Assembly: GCF_009856445.1 (NCBI RefSeq)
Contig: NZ_WMFA01000009.1
Span: 1 to 64,000, forward strand
Source: Halobacillus litoralis
GTDB lineage: Bacteria; Bacillota; Bacilli; Bacillales; Halobacillaceae
Direction: 5' to 3'
DNA: 64,000 bases
Every line of letters begins with the position of its first letter. Position 1 is the first letter of the stretch. Both the position numbers and the translations under genes were made by a program. The notes beneath the pieces were generated by a model that saw only the letters and a program-made list of their open reading frames with translations, made no database searches and was not told the origin of the DNA. Shown here piece after piece: positions 50,343 to 58,784 of this stretch.

Positions 50343-52490
50343 CTACCTTTTTTCTGCGGCTTTCTTATTAAAGTCGAACTTAATCTTATAGTCTTCATCC
50401 AATGTCAAGGCGGTACTGAACGGTTTCTTTCCTTTAAATCCTTTTAAGACCTTCGTCCGTTTTTTCTCGCACAGGGTTTTGATCATATTGGCTGTCAGCG
50501 CTTTTCCGGCTAATCTTTTCGGAAAACTCACCTTGCAGCCTTTTTTATATTCAGAACATGCGTAGAATTTGTACCGATCCATAATCGAACCTGTCTCACA
50601 TGCCGGGCATTTGGCGATTGGTGTATTCCATTTTTTCTTTTCACCCGTATTCCGGATCTGAACCTGTTGAATGGAATCAGGAGTCTCCTGGATCAGCTTT
50701 TCAATAAACTGACTCGTCTGTTTGATGAACGTTTGCTTCGATCCTTCTCCGCTGCCGATTTTCTTCAAATACGATTCCCACTTCGCAGTCATGGACGGGC
50801 TCGATAACAGCGTCCCTTCGATAGCTTCACAAAGCGTAACGCCTTTAGCGGTGACATAAACGTTGTTCTTCTTCACTTCAATGTATTTTTGCGCTTTAAT
50901 CGTTTCAATGATGCTTGAGCGGGTAGCTTCGGTTCCGAGGCCTTCGACTTCTTTCAGGATTTCCACGTCTTCCTCGTCATCCATGAGCTTTCCACACGTT
51001 TTCATCATGTTGATCAGCTGACCTTCGGTGTACGGTTTCGGAGGCTGGGTCATGCTTTCTTTTATATGAAGGCGCGCCCCCACCTCTTCTCCTTTTTGCA
51101 CATTCGGAAGCAGCGCATCTTTTTCCAGTTTCGCTTTGGATGGCTTAGGAAAAAGCTCTTTCCAACCCTGGTGCACTTCTCTCCGCCCTGTTGATTTAAA
51201 AGGAAGGTCATGAACGTGTGTGAAAATCGTCGTCTCTTCATAGACGTGATCATTATGGAACATCGCAAGTGTCGTCGCGAGCACCTCTGTATAGATGTTG
51301 CGTTCCTCACGACTCAACCCATTCAGTTTCTTTTCCGTCGGAATGGACTTTGTCGGGATGATGGCATAGTGCTCCTGAACCTTCTTGCTGTCCACATACC
51401 GCTTCCTCGGTTTTAAAGAGATCGGGGTGAAAGAAGCGTTCAACGTATCCTGATAGGCCTTCAGGTTGTTTACTAAATAGGAGAACTCGCTTTCGGTAAT
51501 GTAATTACAGTCGGTCCTCGGATAGGAGACAAGCTTTTTCTCATAGAGCTTTTGCATCGTCTTCAACACTTGCGAGGGTGTGTACTTCCAGCGTCTGTTC
51601 GCAACACTCTGCAACGTGGATAGCGAATGCAGTTTCGGTGATTTTTGATGTTTTGTCTTTTTGTCTACACGCTGGATTAACCCCTGGTGGTCGGTCTTTT
51701 CCTTCAAGCCATGCTTGTCCATAAGCTCCTGGACCTTGGCTTTATCCTTTTCCTTGATCTCAGCGAGACCCTTATAGGAACCTGCGTCTGATTGAAAAAG
51801 TCCCTCGATTTGGTAGAAAGGCTCAGATACAAAGTTCTCTATCTCCTTGTGCCTCTGGTAAATCAAGTAGACGGTTGGCGATTGCACTCGACCGATCGTT
51901 AAGTAGCTTCCGAACCCTTTCTTCTGCAAATGCAGTGTGAATAGACGGCTCGCGTTGATCCCTACCATCCAATCACTGATTTGACGGGCTTTCGCTTCAT
52001 CAAACATACGTAAGTCTTTTTCATTGTTTCGTAGATTACTAAATCCTTTACGCACTTCGTCCTTTTCAAGAGAATTGATCCACAAACGGCGTACCGGCTT
52101 CCCTTTCACCCCTGTTAAACGGAGGATACTATAGAAAATGTTCGACCCTTCCCTGTCGACATCGGCCGCATTTACAAGGACGTCGGCCTGCTGGAACAGA
52201 CGCTTGACCTCTTTAAACTGCTCCCACTTCCCTTTGGATACTTTTTCAAGAAATCGGTCAGGAACAATCGGCAGCTGATCAAGCTTCCATCGCTTCCACT
52301 CCGGCTTATAGTCGTGCGGTTCTTTCAATTCCACCAGATGACCGACGCCCCACGTGATCGTCGCCCCGTTCGGGAAAATATCATCCGGTTTGAGTACAAT
52401 ATACGTTTTCGTTTTTTCCTGTATTGTAAAAGCCTCTGCATATGCTTTTGCCTGAGAGGGTTTTTCGGCTAAGATGACCACTCGTGTCAT
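50343..52490 (-). CDS. topB: DNA topoisomerase III
   Basis: 715 residues, type IA topoisomerase. The Toprim domain has VVILAEKPSQAKAYA and the metal triad segment AADVDREGSN. The active-site Tyr lies in KLVSYPRTDCNYI, and a C-terminal zinc-ribbon-like region has CPACETGSI and CSEYKKGC. It relaxes and decatenates single-stranded DNA. The ATG is preceded by GGGAGTGGGAGACC. Upstream, over 780 bases lack a gene and carry a tandem array that starts about 110 bases away. Confidence 0.92.
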   Translation of the reverse strand: MTRVVILAEKPSQAKAYAEAFTIQEKTKTYIVLKPDDIFPNGATITWGVGHLVELKEPHDYKPEWKRWKLDQLPIVPDRFLEKVSKGKWEQFKEVKRLFQQADVLVNAADVDREGSNIFYSILRLTGVKGKPVRRLWINSLEKDEVRKGFSNLRNNEKDLRMFDEAKARQISDWMVGINASRLFTLHLQKKGFGSYLTIGRVQSPTVYLIYQRHKEIENFVSEPFYQIEGLFQSDAGSYKGLAEIKEKDKAKVQELMDKHGLKEKTDHQGLIQRVDKKTKHQKSPKLHSLSTLQSVANRRWKYTPSQVLKTMQKLYEKKLVSYPRTDCNYITESEFSYLVNNLKAYQDTLNASFTPISLKPRKRYVDSKKVQEHYAIIPTKSIPTEKKLNGLSREERNIYTEVLATTLAMFHNDHVYEETTIFTHVHDLPFKSTGRREVHQGWKELFPKPSKAKLEKDALLPNVQKGEEVGARLHIKESMTQPPKPYTEGQLINMMKTCGKLMDDEEDVEILKEVEGLGTEATRSSIIETIKAQKYIEVKKNNVYVTAKGVTLCEAIEGTLLSSPSMTAKWESYLKKIGSGEGSKQTFIKQTSQFIEKLIQETPDSIQQVQIRNTGEKKKWNTPIAKCPACETGSIMDRYKFYACSEYKKGCKVSFPKRLAGKALTANMIKTLCEKKRTKVLKGFKGKKPFSTALTLDEDYKIKFDFNKKAAEKR

Positions 52491-53277
52491 GGTCTCCCAC
52501 TCCCTTCATTGAACCCCAAGAGTACTATGGGATGAACTGTAAATCAAGGATTGGTGTCGTTCTTTTATACTTGGTAGTAGGGTGCGGGACCTTTGGGGCG
52601 GGGTGCTCTCCGTTTGGCGCGACTCGCTACTCCTTTCGCGCGACTCGCTCTCCTTTGGCGCGACTCGCTCTACCTTTGGCGCGACTCGCTACTCCTTTGG
52701 CGCGACTCGCTCCCCTTTGGCGCGACTCGCTACTCCTTTCGCGCGACTCGCTATTCCTTTGGCGCGACTCGCTCTCCGTTTGGCGCGACTCGCTCTCCTT
52801 TGGCGCGACTCGCTCCCCTTTGGCGCGACTCGCTACTCCTTTCGCGCGACTCGCTCCCCTTTGGCGCGACTCGCTACTCCTTTCGCGCGACTCGCTACTC
52901 CTTTCGCGCGACTCGCTCCCCTTTGGCGCGACTCGCTCCCCTTTGGCGCGACTCGCTCCCCTTTGGCGCGACTCGCTACTCCTTTCGCGCGACTCGCTAC
53001 TCCTTTCGCGCGACTCGCTACTCCTTTCGCGCGACTCGCTCTCCTTTGGCGCGACTCGCTCCCCTTTGGCGCGACTCGCTCTCCTTTGGCGCGACTCGCT
53101 CTACCTTTGGCGCGACTCGCTACTCCTTTCGCGCGACTCGCTCTCCTTTGGCGCGACTCGCTACTCCTTTCGCGCGACTCGCTACTCCTTTCGCGCGACT
53201 CGCTACTCCTTTCGCGCGATTCGCTCTCCTTTGGCGCGACTCGCTCTACCTTTGGCGCGACTCCCCCTCTTATTGGA
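52491..53277. other. Gap between topB and the NERD gene, mostly tandem repeat
   Basis: The left ~110 bases hold the upstream region of topB; the rest is the array listed next. Open frames run through all three plus-strand frames only because the repeat lacks stop codons, so they are not genes. Confidence 0.75.
52603..53268 (+). repeat. 32-unit tandem repeat, TTTGGCGCGACTCGCT family
   Basis: I count 32 units of 20-21 bases. The constant core is GCGCGACTCGCT preceded by CTTTG or CTTTC. Two main types alternate: 21-base units ACTCCTTTCGCGCGACTCGCT-like, and 20-base units with CCCC or CTCC before TTTGGCGCGACTCGCT. The ACTCC start goes with TTTCGCG in nearly every case, while CCCC/CTCC go with TTTGGCG. 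The last unit decays to CTCCCCCT. It lies upstream of topB and touches the end of the NERD gene. Confidence 0.92.
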
Positions 53278-54225
53278 TCAGCACTCTAATAGGAACCTTG
53301 CTTTTTTAGTAGAACCACTTTTCCCCTTACAATAAGCGCTCAATAATCGATACACCACATGTCTTGAATCTACCTTTAAAAAGTCTCTAGCTTCTTTATT
53401 GCTAATTGTTTTGGCAACAAGCACAGCATATTCTTTCAAGGCTTGTTCATGAGCAAGAAAAGAGTGGTGAGAACAACCTGGACATACCCATTTCATTTTT
53501 GTTCTTTTCATTGAATACTTTCCACACGCGGGGCACCTGACTCCTTTGAGCAGATCCGAATAACTCAAGTTGAAACGTTTCATGTAATCCGGCACATGAT
53601 CCTGGTGGGATTCAGCCAGCGCTTGGCCAATTCGTAACAGCTCTTCCTTCTTGAATCTCTTCCCCTGATGCATATCCTTTTTCTTTTCCAACGCATCCAC
53701 GAGAGAGGAAGCGCGTATGACTTTTTCATAGATACGAGAGTCTGAGGAGTCAAATTCGAGTGTACATCGACGATTCGTGAATACCACCAGGAAGTCGATG
53801 GGGATACGAATCCTTAGCTGCCGCCATAACCATTCATCTAATAAACGCTTCTGCCGTTCCGCCTGCTCCACAGGATCATGGAATCCTTCCGTGTCGCGAC
53901 GCATTTCCTTTTTTTCACGATGGATAGAGATCTGACCGATCATATTTTTTGCTTCAAGAATCAGAATGAAGGAAGGGAATAAGATAACCGTGTCGATTTG
54001 AAAAAAGTGGTGCCCGTCATGCAGCCGCAGGTTGTGAAGGATGTGATGAGGGCCTTTCAAATAATCGAGGTGAAAATCAAGGGACTGTTCGCCATTCCAG
54101 CCGGCTTTCATTGCCGAGAGGGTTTCTTCTACTTGGGGGACAGCGGGGTGATGAGGATTGAGGCGGTTCTTTAGTATTTCCAAATGGACAATATCAGGAG
54201 GGATGGTGCGGGGTTTTAGGATCAT
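53278..54225 (-). CDS. NERD-domain protein with zinc ribbon
   Basis: 315 residues. The nuclease-related (NERD) domain spans ~residues 40-150: GWNGEQSLDFHL, FFQIDTVILFPSFILILEAKN and FLVVFTN. The Asp and Glu-x-Lys of QIDTVI and EAKN are the likely active site. A four-Cys zinc ribbon follows (CPACGKYSM and CPGC near 232-255). The role is probably DNA processing; no partner defence gene is near. AAAGGAG precedes the ATG. The stop is close to the end of the tandem array. Confidence 0.85.
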   Translation of the reverse strand: MILKPRTIPPDIVHLEILKNRLNPHHPAVPQVEETLSAMKAGWNGEQSLDFHLDYLKGPHHILHNLRLHDGHHFFQIDTVILFPSFILILEAKNMIGQISIHREKKEMRRDTEGFHDPVEQAERQKRLLDEWLWRQLRIRIPIDFLVVFTNRRCTLEFDSSDSRIYEKVIRASSLVDALEKKKDMHQGKRFKKEELLRIGQALAESHQDHVPDYMKRFNLSYSDLLKGVRCPACGKYSMKRTKMKWVCPGCSHHSFLAHEQALKEYAVLVAKTISNKEARDFLKVDSRHVVYRLLSAYCKGKSGSTKKARFLLEC

Positions 54226-54281
54226 AAGTGAACTCCTTTCCCCTCTATTAAAGTCGAACGCCCCTTTTTTGTCCAGAAAAA

Positions 54282-54311
54282 AGAGACCAGCCCAGTAGTG
54301 GACTGATCTCT
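54282..54311 (-). terminator. Rho-independent terminator
   Basis: AGAGACCAG(C)CC and GG(A)CTGATCTCT with a mismatch; it lies on the minus strand after the alcohol dehydrogenase gene and ends in a T run. Confidence 0.7.
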
Positions 54312-54324
54312 ATAAATCTTCTAT

Positions 54325-55491
54325 TTAAAAATCAACATCCTGCCCATAATAAGCGGCTACAAAGAGTTTCTTCATTTCTTCTACGGATGTTTCACGCGGG
54401 TTCGTTCCTGTACACGGATCTTCTACCGCGTTTTCAGCCATTGTATCGACATGTTCTTTGAATAATTCTTCGGAGACACCAAATTCCTGCAGTGTATTCG
54501 GTACATCCATTTCACGATTCAACTCCCGGACCCATTCAATAAGAGCATCGACGAGCTCCTGATCATTCTGCCCTTGCAGACCGATTCTTTTCGCTAAAGC
54601 CGCAAAACGATCTTCGACAACACTTCTGTTGAATTGAATGACGTAAGGGAGGTAGATCGCATTGGCACAGCCGTGTGGTACTCCGAAGGTCGGACCACTC
54701 TTATGCGCCAGGCTGTGTACGTTTCCTAACACCGCATTAGAAAAGGCCATACCAGCCATCGCCTGAGCATAATGGACTTTTTCACGACTTTCTTTATCTC
54801 CTTTATAGGAGGAAAGAAGGTGTTCTTTCAATATTTCAGCCGCTTCTTTTGCAAGCGCATCTGTAAATGTCGTGCGTGGTTTCGCTACATACGCTTCAAT
54901 GCTGTGGGTGACCGCATCCATACCACTGTAAGCTGTCACACGTTTCGGCATGGATTCAACCATGACAGGGTCGATGATGGCGAAATCGGGTGTCAGTTCA
55001 AAGCTGGCTAACGGATATTTCACGCCTGTTTCTGAATCAGTGATGACAGACAGGTTGGAGATCTCGGATGCTGTCCCACTTGTCGTAGGAATACCGATGA
55101 ATCTCGCCTTGGAACGAAGTTCAGGCAGCTCAAACGGTTTGGTCGCATCTTCAAAACTGAGGTTCGGATGTTCATAGAACAACCAGAAGGCTTTAGCTGC
55201 ATCCATCGGGGAGCCGCCGCCGATTCCAATGATCCAATCAGGTTCAAAACTCATCACCGTATCCAGATGTTCTTGCACAAGCTTCGTGGAAGGCTCTTCT
55301 TTTATTCCTTCAATAAGCTTGGTTTCTATATTCGCTTCTGCTAGATTTTTTTCAATCGTTTCCAGGTTCCCGTTTTCTTTGACGGAACCTCCACCAATTA
55401 CAAGTAAGGCTTTCTTTCCCTCTACAGATTTCAATATATCAAGAGCATTTTCACTAAAATAAATATCGCGTGGAATTGTAAAACGGTTCAT
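54325..55491 (-). CDS. Iron-containing alcohol dehydrogenase
   Basis: About 388 residues, type III alcohol dehydrogenase. The cofactor loop is IIGIGGGSPMDAAKA and PTTSGTASEIS, and the iron ligands are Asp and His in ELTPDFAIIDP/AYSGMDAVTHSIEAY, then HSLAHKSG and FGVPHGCANA. It interconverts an alcohol and aldehyde with NAD(P). The start at 55491 has GGAG a few bases upstream; an open frame continues to 55551 without a site. It is transcribed alone. Confidence 0.88.
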   Translation of the reverse strand: MNRFTIPRDIYFSENALDILKSVEGKKALLVIGGGSVKENGNLETIEKNLAEANIETKLIEGIKEEPSTKLVQEHLDTVMSFEPDWIIGIGGGSPMDAAKAFWLFYEHPNLSFEDATKPFELPELRSKARFIGIPTTSGTASEISNLSVITDSETGVKYPLASFELTPDFAIIDPVMVESMPKRVTAYSGMDAVTHSIEAYVAKPRTTFTDALAKEAAEILKEHLLSSYKGDKESREKVHYAQAMAGMAFSNAVLGNVHSLAHKSGPTFGVPHGCANAIYLPYVIQFNRSVVEDRFAALAKRIGLQGQNDQELVDALIEWVRELNREMDVPNTLQEFGVSEELFKEHVDTMAENAVEDPCTGTNPRETSVEEMKKLFVAAYYGQDVDF

Positions 55492-55762
55492 GAAATCTCC
55501 TCCTACTTTTTGGTTACATTCGGGAATATTGCCGGTTTTCTTTTTCACCAAACCATTCAGTAGGTTTCATCCTTGAATTCAGTCCATTTGTAACCCCTTA
55601 TTTAGTGAGAAAGCACTAGTGAACTATATGTTTATACTCCAGGGACCATATGCTGAATTCCCATCCGAACCAGGAATCCTCCTGGGCATGATTTAAGCTA
55701 ATGAATATGGATTATGATAATATATGTAAGTTAACACTTTGATCTAAGAATGGAGCATCCTT

Positions 55763-57178
55763 ATGGTACAAATCGCAAAACGAGGATACACCTTTTTTAT
55801 AAGCTTATATGTCCTCATGCATTTTGTCGTTTATTTTATAGGTGGGGACATGCTTTCCACCACTCTTTCCTTATTCGGTTTGGCGGCCTTTGTACTGGGT
55901 TACTTCTTCCTGCCGGTGAAACAGGCAGCGATTTCCCTTTTGCTGCTCATCATTGCCTTAATTGTTCATATTTCTGCCGGGACCTCACTTATTGAAGGGA
56001 CCGTATCCGGATTTACAGTGATGAGCGGACTGATCGCGCTCTTACTGATCGTTCCTACGATCAGCTGGGTACTGGAGGAAAAGCCTTATATCGAATCGGT
56101 CATCAATTTCGCCCAAAACCTCCTGAATACAAGTCGGAAGTTCTATTTCGGAATGATGGTGATCACTCAGATCATTTCCTACTTTTTATTATTCGGTTCC
56201 ATCCCGATGGTCTACAGCATGATCAACGACTTTTTGAGCAATCAAAAAGGAGAGGTGTGGGAGAATTATAAAGGAACAGCCCTGTTACGTGCGTTTTCCT
56301 TAACGACGATGTGGGTTGTCAGCATTCCTAGCTTTATTTTTGCCGTCGATGCCCTTGGAGCATCCTTAGGCTTATCCATCTTACAGGGTTTCTTCATCTC
56401 ATTTGCTGGAATCTTGTTGTCAGTCTTATTCTCTTATTATCAAGAACGCCATTATGGCGTGGATCTAACAGCAGGCATCCAGGAACAGCTTAAGAAGATT
56501 GCCGACCAAAAGAAACAGGATACGAAAGGAAACCGAGATGCTCTGGAATTCGGATTTCTTTTTGTGACGTTATTCGGGTCGATCTTTCTGCTGAATGCGC
56601 TTTGGGATGTACAGCTTCTGCTCATTATCCCTATCGTAATCGTGGCCTGGGTCATTCTCTACTTCCTCATTCGTAAGAGAAGCAGCGCGATTACCGAGAA
56701 CGGAAAAACTTATGTAGCTAAAAGTATTCCCAACAAAGCTCAGCAGTTTTCGATTTTATTAGCCGCCGGGTTTCTAATCAACGCGGTGAATCAGTCGGGA
56801 TATGGCGAGTACATTATCGATGGCCTCTTTTACGTGACGGACGCCGTACCGTTCCTGAACTTCTTATGGGTTCTTCCTTTTGTTGTGATTATCCTTGGAT
56901 TCATCGGGCTTGGTCCGTTGACGGTCATCGTCCTCGTCTCAGGAATTCTGCAGGGCGTCGATCTTCCCTATCCACCGGAAATCGTGGTACTTGGAATTAC
57001 ATCAGGCAGCGTTATTTCCATTATGTTATCACCGTTGATTTTACCATCGATCATTTTGAGTTCTGTGAACAAATTGAGCATCATTAAGAACGGATTGATG
57101 TTCAACTATAAATACGCCCTGGCCTTTTATGTCATGGTGCAGATCTACCTTCAGCTTTTTGTGCTGTTTTTCTTATAA
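55763..57178 (+). CDS. Polytopic membrane protein, transporter-like
   Basis: 471 residues with about 12 membrane helices and a central charged loop (EQLKKIADQKKQDTKGNRD). A repeated architecture is suggested by pairs of Pro/Gly-rich segments (TSGSVISIMLSPLILPS near the end, and VSIPSFIFAVDALGASLG mid-way). It resembles ion-transporter superfamily permeases, but I cannot assign a substrate or family. No clear AGGAGG is seen; GGAG stands at about the right distance before the ATG. It ends in a strong hairpin. Confidence 0.65.
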   Translation: MVQIAKRGYTFFISLYVLMHFVVYFIGGDMLSTTLSLFGLAAFVLGYFFLPVKQAAISLLLLIIALIVHISAGTSLIEGTVSGFTVMSGLIALLLIVPTISWVLEEKPYIESVINFAQNLLNTSRKFYFGMMVITQIISYFLLFGSIPMVYSMINDFLSNQKGEVWENYKGTALLRAFSLTTMWVVSIPSFIFAVDALGASLGLSILQGFFISFAGILLSVLFSYYQERHYGVDLTAGIQEQLKKIADQKKQDTKGNRDALEFGFLFVTLFGSIFLLNALWDVQLLLIIPIVIVAWVILYFLIRKRSSAITENGKTYVAKSIPNKAQQFSILLAAGFLINAVNQSGYGEYIIDGLFYVTDAVPFLNFLWVLPFVVIILGFIGLGPLTVIVLVSGILQGVDLPYPPEIVVLGITSGSVISIMLSPLILPSIILSSVNKLSIIKNGLMFNYKYALAFYVMVQIYLQLFVLFFL

Positions 57179-57198
57179 AAAAATAAACGGAAACTTAT

Positions 57199-57228
57199 GA
57201 CGGGCCTTTTCCACGGCCCGTCTTTTTT
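57199..57228 (+). terminator. Rho-independent terminator
   Basis: GACGGGCC and GGCCCGTC with an eight-base loop and T run after the membrane protein gene. Confidence 0.85.
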
Positions 57229-57340
57229 CATGATCTCTTTGTTTAGATGTGTTTCTTCTAGAAAGAGAAATGACAGACCGCATTGTTGAATAGGATTTAA
57301 GAGAATATGCTTAGCATTTTGTAGAAACAGGAGGGACACC

Positions 57341-58165
57341 ATGAATACGAATGAAAGCTATATTGAAGTGGAACCGGGGATTGAACTATTCGTTCAGGAA
57401 GCCGGTACAGGAGACCCCCTAGTATTCATTCCGGGTTTTACGTTCACGACGGAAGTCTTCTCCGAGCAGGTGAAACATTTTTCAAAAACGCACCGAACCA
57501 TTGTCATTGATCCCAGAAGCCATGGCCGATCCACGATGACCGTCCATGGGAATGATTACGTCACACACGGGGCGGATTTACAAAAAGTGCTGAAGGAATT
57601 GAAGGTCGAGAATCCAACGCTTGTCGGCTGGTCCTTCGGCTGTTTGACCGTATGGGAGTACTTTCGCCAGTTTGGAACCGATGGGATCAAGTCTGTCATG
57701 CTGATCGATATGCCGCCGAAATCTTTATCGTTGAAACAAGACGAGGACTGGGTGGAGGGTCCACTTGATGACCTGGCTGCAGCGTATACGAACTTCCTCC
57801 GACACCCCAGAGGACAGCGGGAATTCATTTCGGCTTATGCCACCGGTGTAATGGTCCAACGGGAACTGACCAAAGAAGAATTGAATTGGATGGTAGAGCA
57901 GTCTTTGAAAACCCCCTACTATATCGCGGCCAACTTATTCTCTTCCGGTCTCTTTTCGGATTATCGAAAAGAAGCGGAAGAAAGCAGTGCATCCATTCCG
58001 ACGCTTTTCGTTGTCGCCGAACATTGGGGAGAGACAGCGACCGCTTACCTTAACAAGCTGACGCCTTCCGCTTCGGTGAAGACTCTGGGAGGACACCTCA
58101 TGTTTTGGGAGCACCATGGGAAGTTCAACCAGATGGTCGAAGAATTTTTGAGTGAGTCTCATTAA
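57341..58165 (+). CDS. Alpha/beta hydrolase
   Basis: 274 residues. The oxyanion region is PLVFIPGFTFTTEVFSEQ, the nucleophile elbow VGWSFGCLTVWEY with Ser near 97, an acid near IPTLFVVAEHWGE and His in LGGHLMFWEHHGK. It resembles the esterase/haloperoxidase-like alpha/beta hydrolases with a strictly cytosolic fold and no signal peptide. The substrate is unknown. GGAGGG precedes the ATG. The staygreen gene follows by about 60 bases on the same strand and may be in the same unit. Confidence 0.85.
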   Translation: MNTNESYIEVEPGIELFVQEAGTGDPLVFIPGFTFTTEVFSEQVKHFSKTHRTIVIDPRSHGRSTMTVHGNDYVTHGADLQKVLKELKVENPTLVGWSFGCLTVWEYFRQFGTDGIKSVMLIDMPPKSLSLKQDEDWVEGPLDDLAAAYTNFLRHPRGQREFISAYATGVMVQRELTKEELNWMVEQSLKTPYYIAANLFSSGLFSDYRKEAEESSASIPTLFVVAEHWGETATAYLNKLTPSASVKTLGGHLMFWEHHGKFNQMVEEFLSESH

Positions 58166-58223
58166 TTTTTTAAGGCTTTCTGCCTGGGGTTCCCAACACC
58201 ATTCTTTATGAGGGAGGGCCCTT

Positions 58224-58670
58224 TTGAAAAGGCTTGATCCAGACAAACTTTTCGTTGAGTTTAGACCTGGGGTTACAAAAAACGCTCCCCTGTTAGGACG
58301 CAAGTATACACTGACCCACTCCGACATAACGGCAGAGCTATTTCTTACGCTGGGATTGACGTATGCCTATGACAAGATCACTCAGATGAGAGATGAAGTG
58401 CTTGAGGAATGGAGGATAGAAAATGGTCGTCCCTATCTCTATGTCTACGTTTATGTGGATGGACAATATGGATCTCACCAATCCGCTGTTCGAAATGCCA
58501 TCTTCAGACGTGAACTACCCTTAGCCCTTGAAGCTATCAGGTATGGGGACCGGTATTTTTTTGAAGCCTATCCCGAATTGGATCATGCCCCCATTTTCAT
58601 TCGTTTTGATTCCATAGATCCCCGATACAATCGCTATGAGTACTGGGGTTACCCGAAGGATTATAAGTAG
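58224..58670 (+). CDS. Staygreen-family protein
   Basis: 148 residues. The opening MKRLDPDKLFVEFRPGV and RKYTLTHSDITAELFLTLG are the staygreen signature, with YAYDKI and RDEVLEEW following and a conserved FIRFDSIDPRYNRYEYWGYP end. In plants and some bacteria these proteins remove Mg from chlorophyll; this organism shows no sign of photosynthesis, so the natural substrate is unknown. The start is TTG, with GGGAGG seven bases upstream. It is followed by a bidirectional terminator. Confidence 0.8.
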   Translation: MKRLDPDKLFVEFRPGVTKNAPLLGRKYTLTHSDITAELFLTLGLTYAYDKITQMRDEVLEEWRIENGRPYLYVYVYVDGQYGSHQSAVRNAIFRRELPLALEAIRYGDRYFFEAYPELDHAPIFIRFDSIDPRYNRYEYWGYPKDYK

Positions 58671-58708
58671 ACTCGACAGGATGTCACCTGCCCAAGTCAC
58701 AGATATAC

Positions 58709-58748
58709 AGAAAAAGGTTCATCCACTGCTTTGGATGAACCTTTTTCT
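58709..58748. terminator. Bidirectional terminator
   Basis: AGAAAAAGGTTCATCCA and TGGATGAACCTTTTTCT with a six-base loop, between the staygreen and RlmCD genes. Confidence 0.88.
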
Positions 58749-58784
58749 CATGAAGATAGCCAGTATCGTGGATTCAGATCCTGG

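Noticed and set aside
50343-52490. Altered Toprim motif (DVDREGSN) of topoisomerase III as a defect
   Set aside because: The Asp and Glu residues needed for metal are present. The Ser may be normal for this branch, and I cannot check it.
52603-53268. CRISPR array
   Set aside because: Units are directly adjoining with no unique spacers of 30-40 bases, and no cas gene is near.
52484-53335. Long open frames of 235-283 codons in all three plus-strand frames
   Set aside because: They exist because the tandem unit lacks stop codons and shifts frame by its 20/21-base length. The translations are only repeated RDSL/ATRS/ARLA strings.
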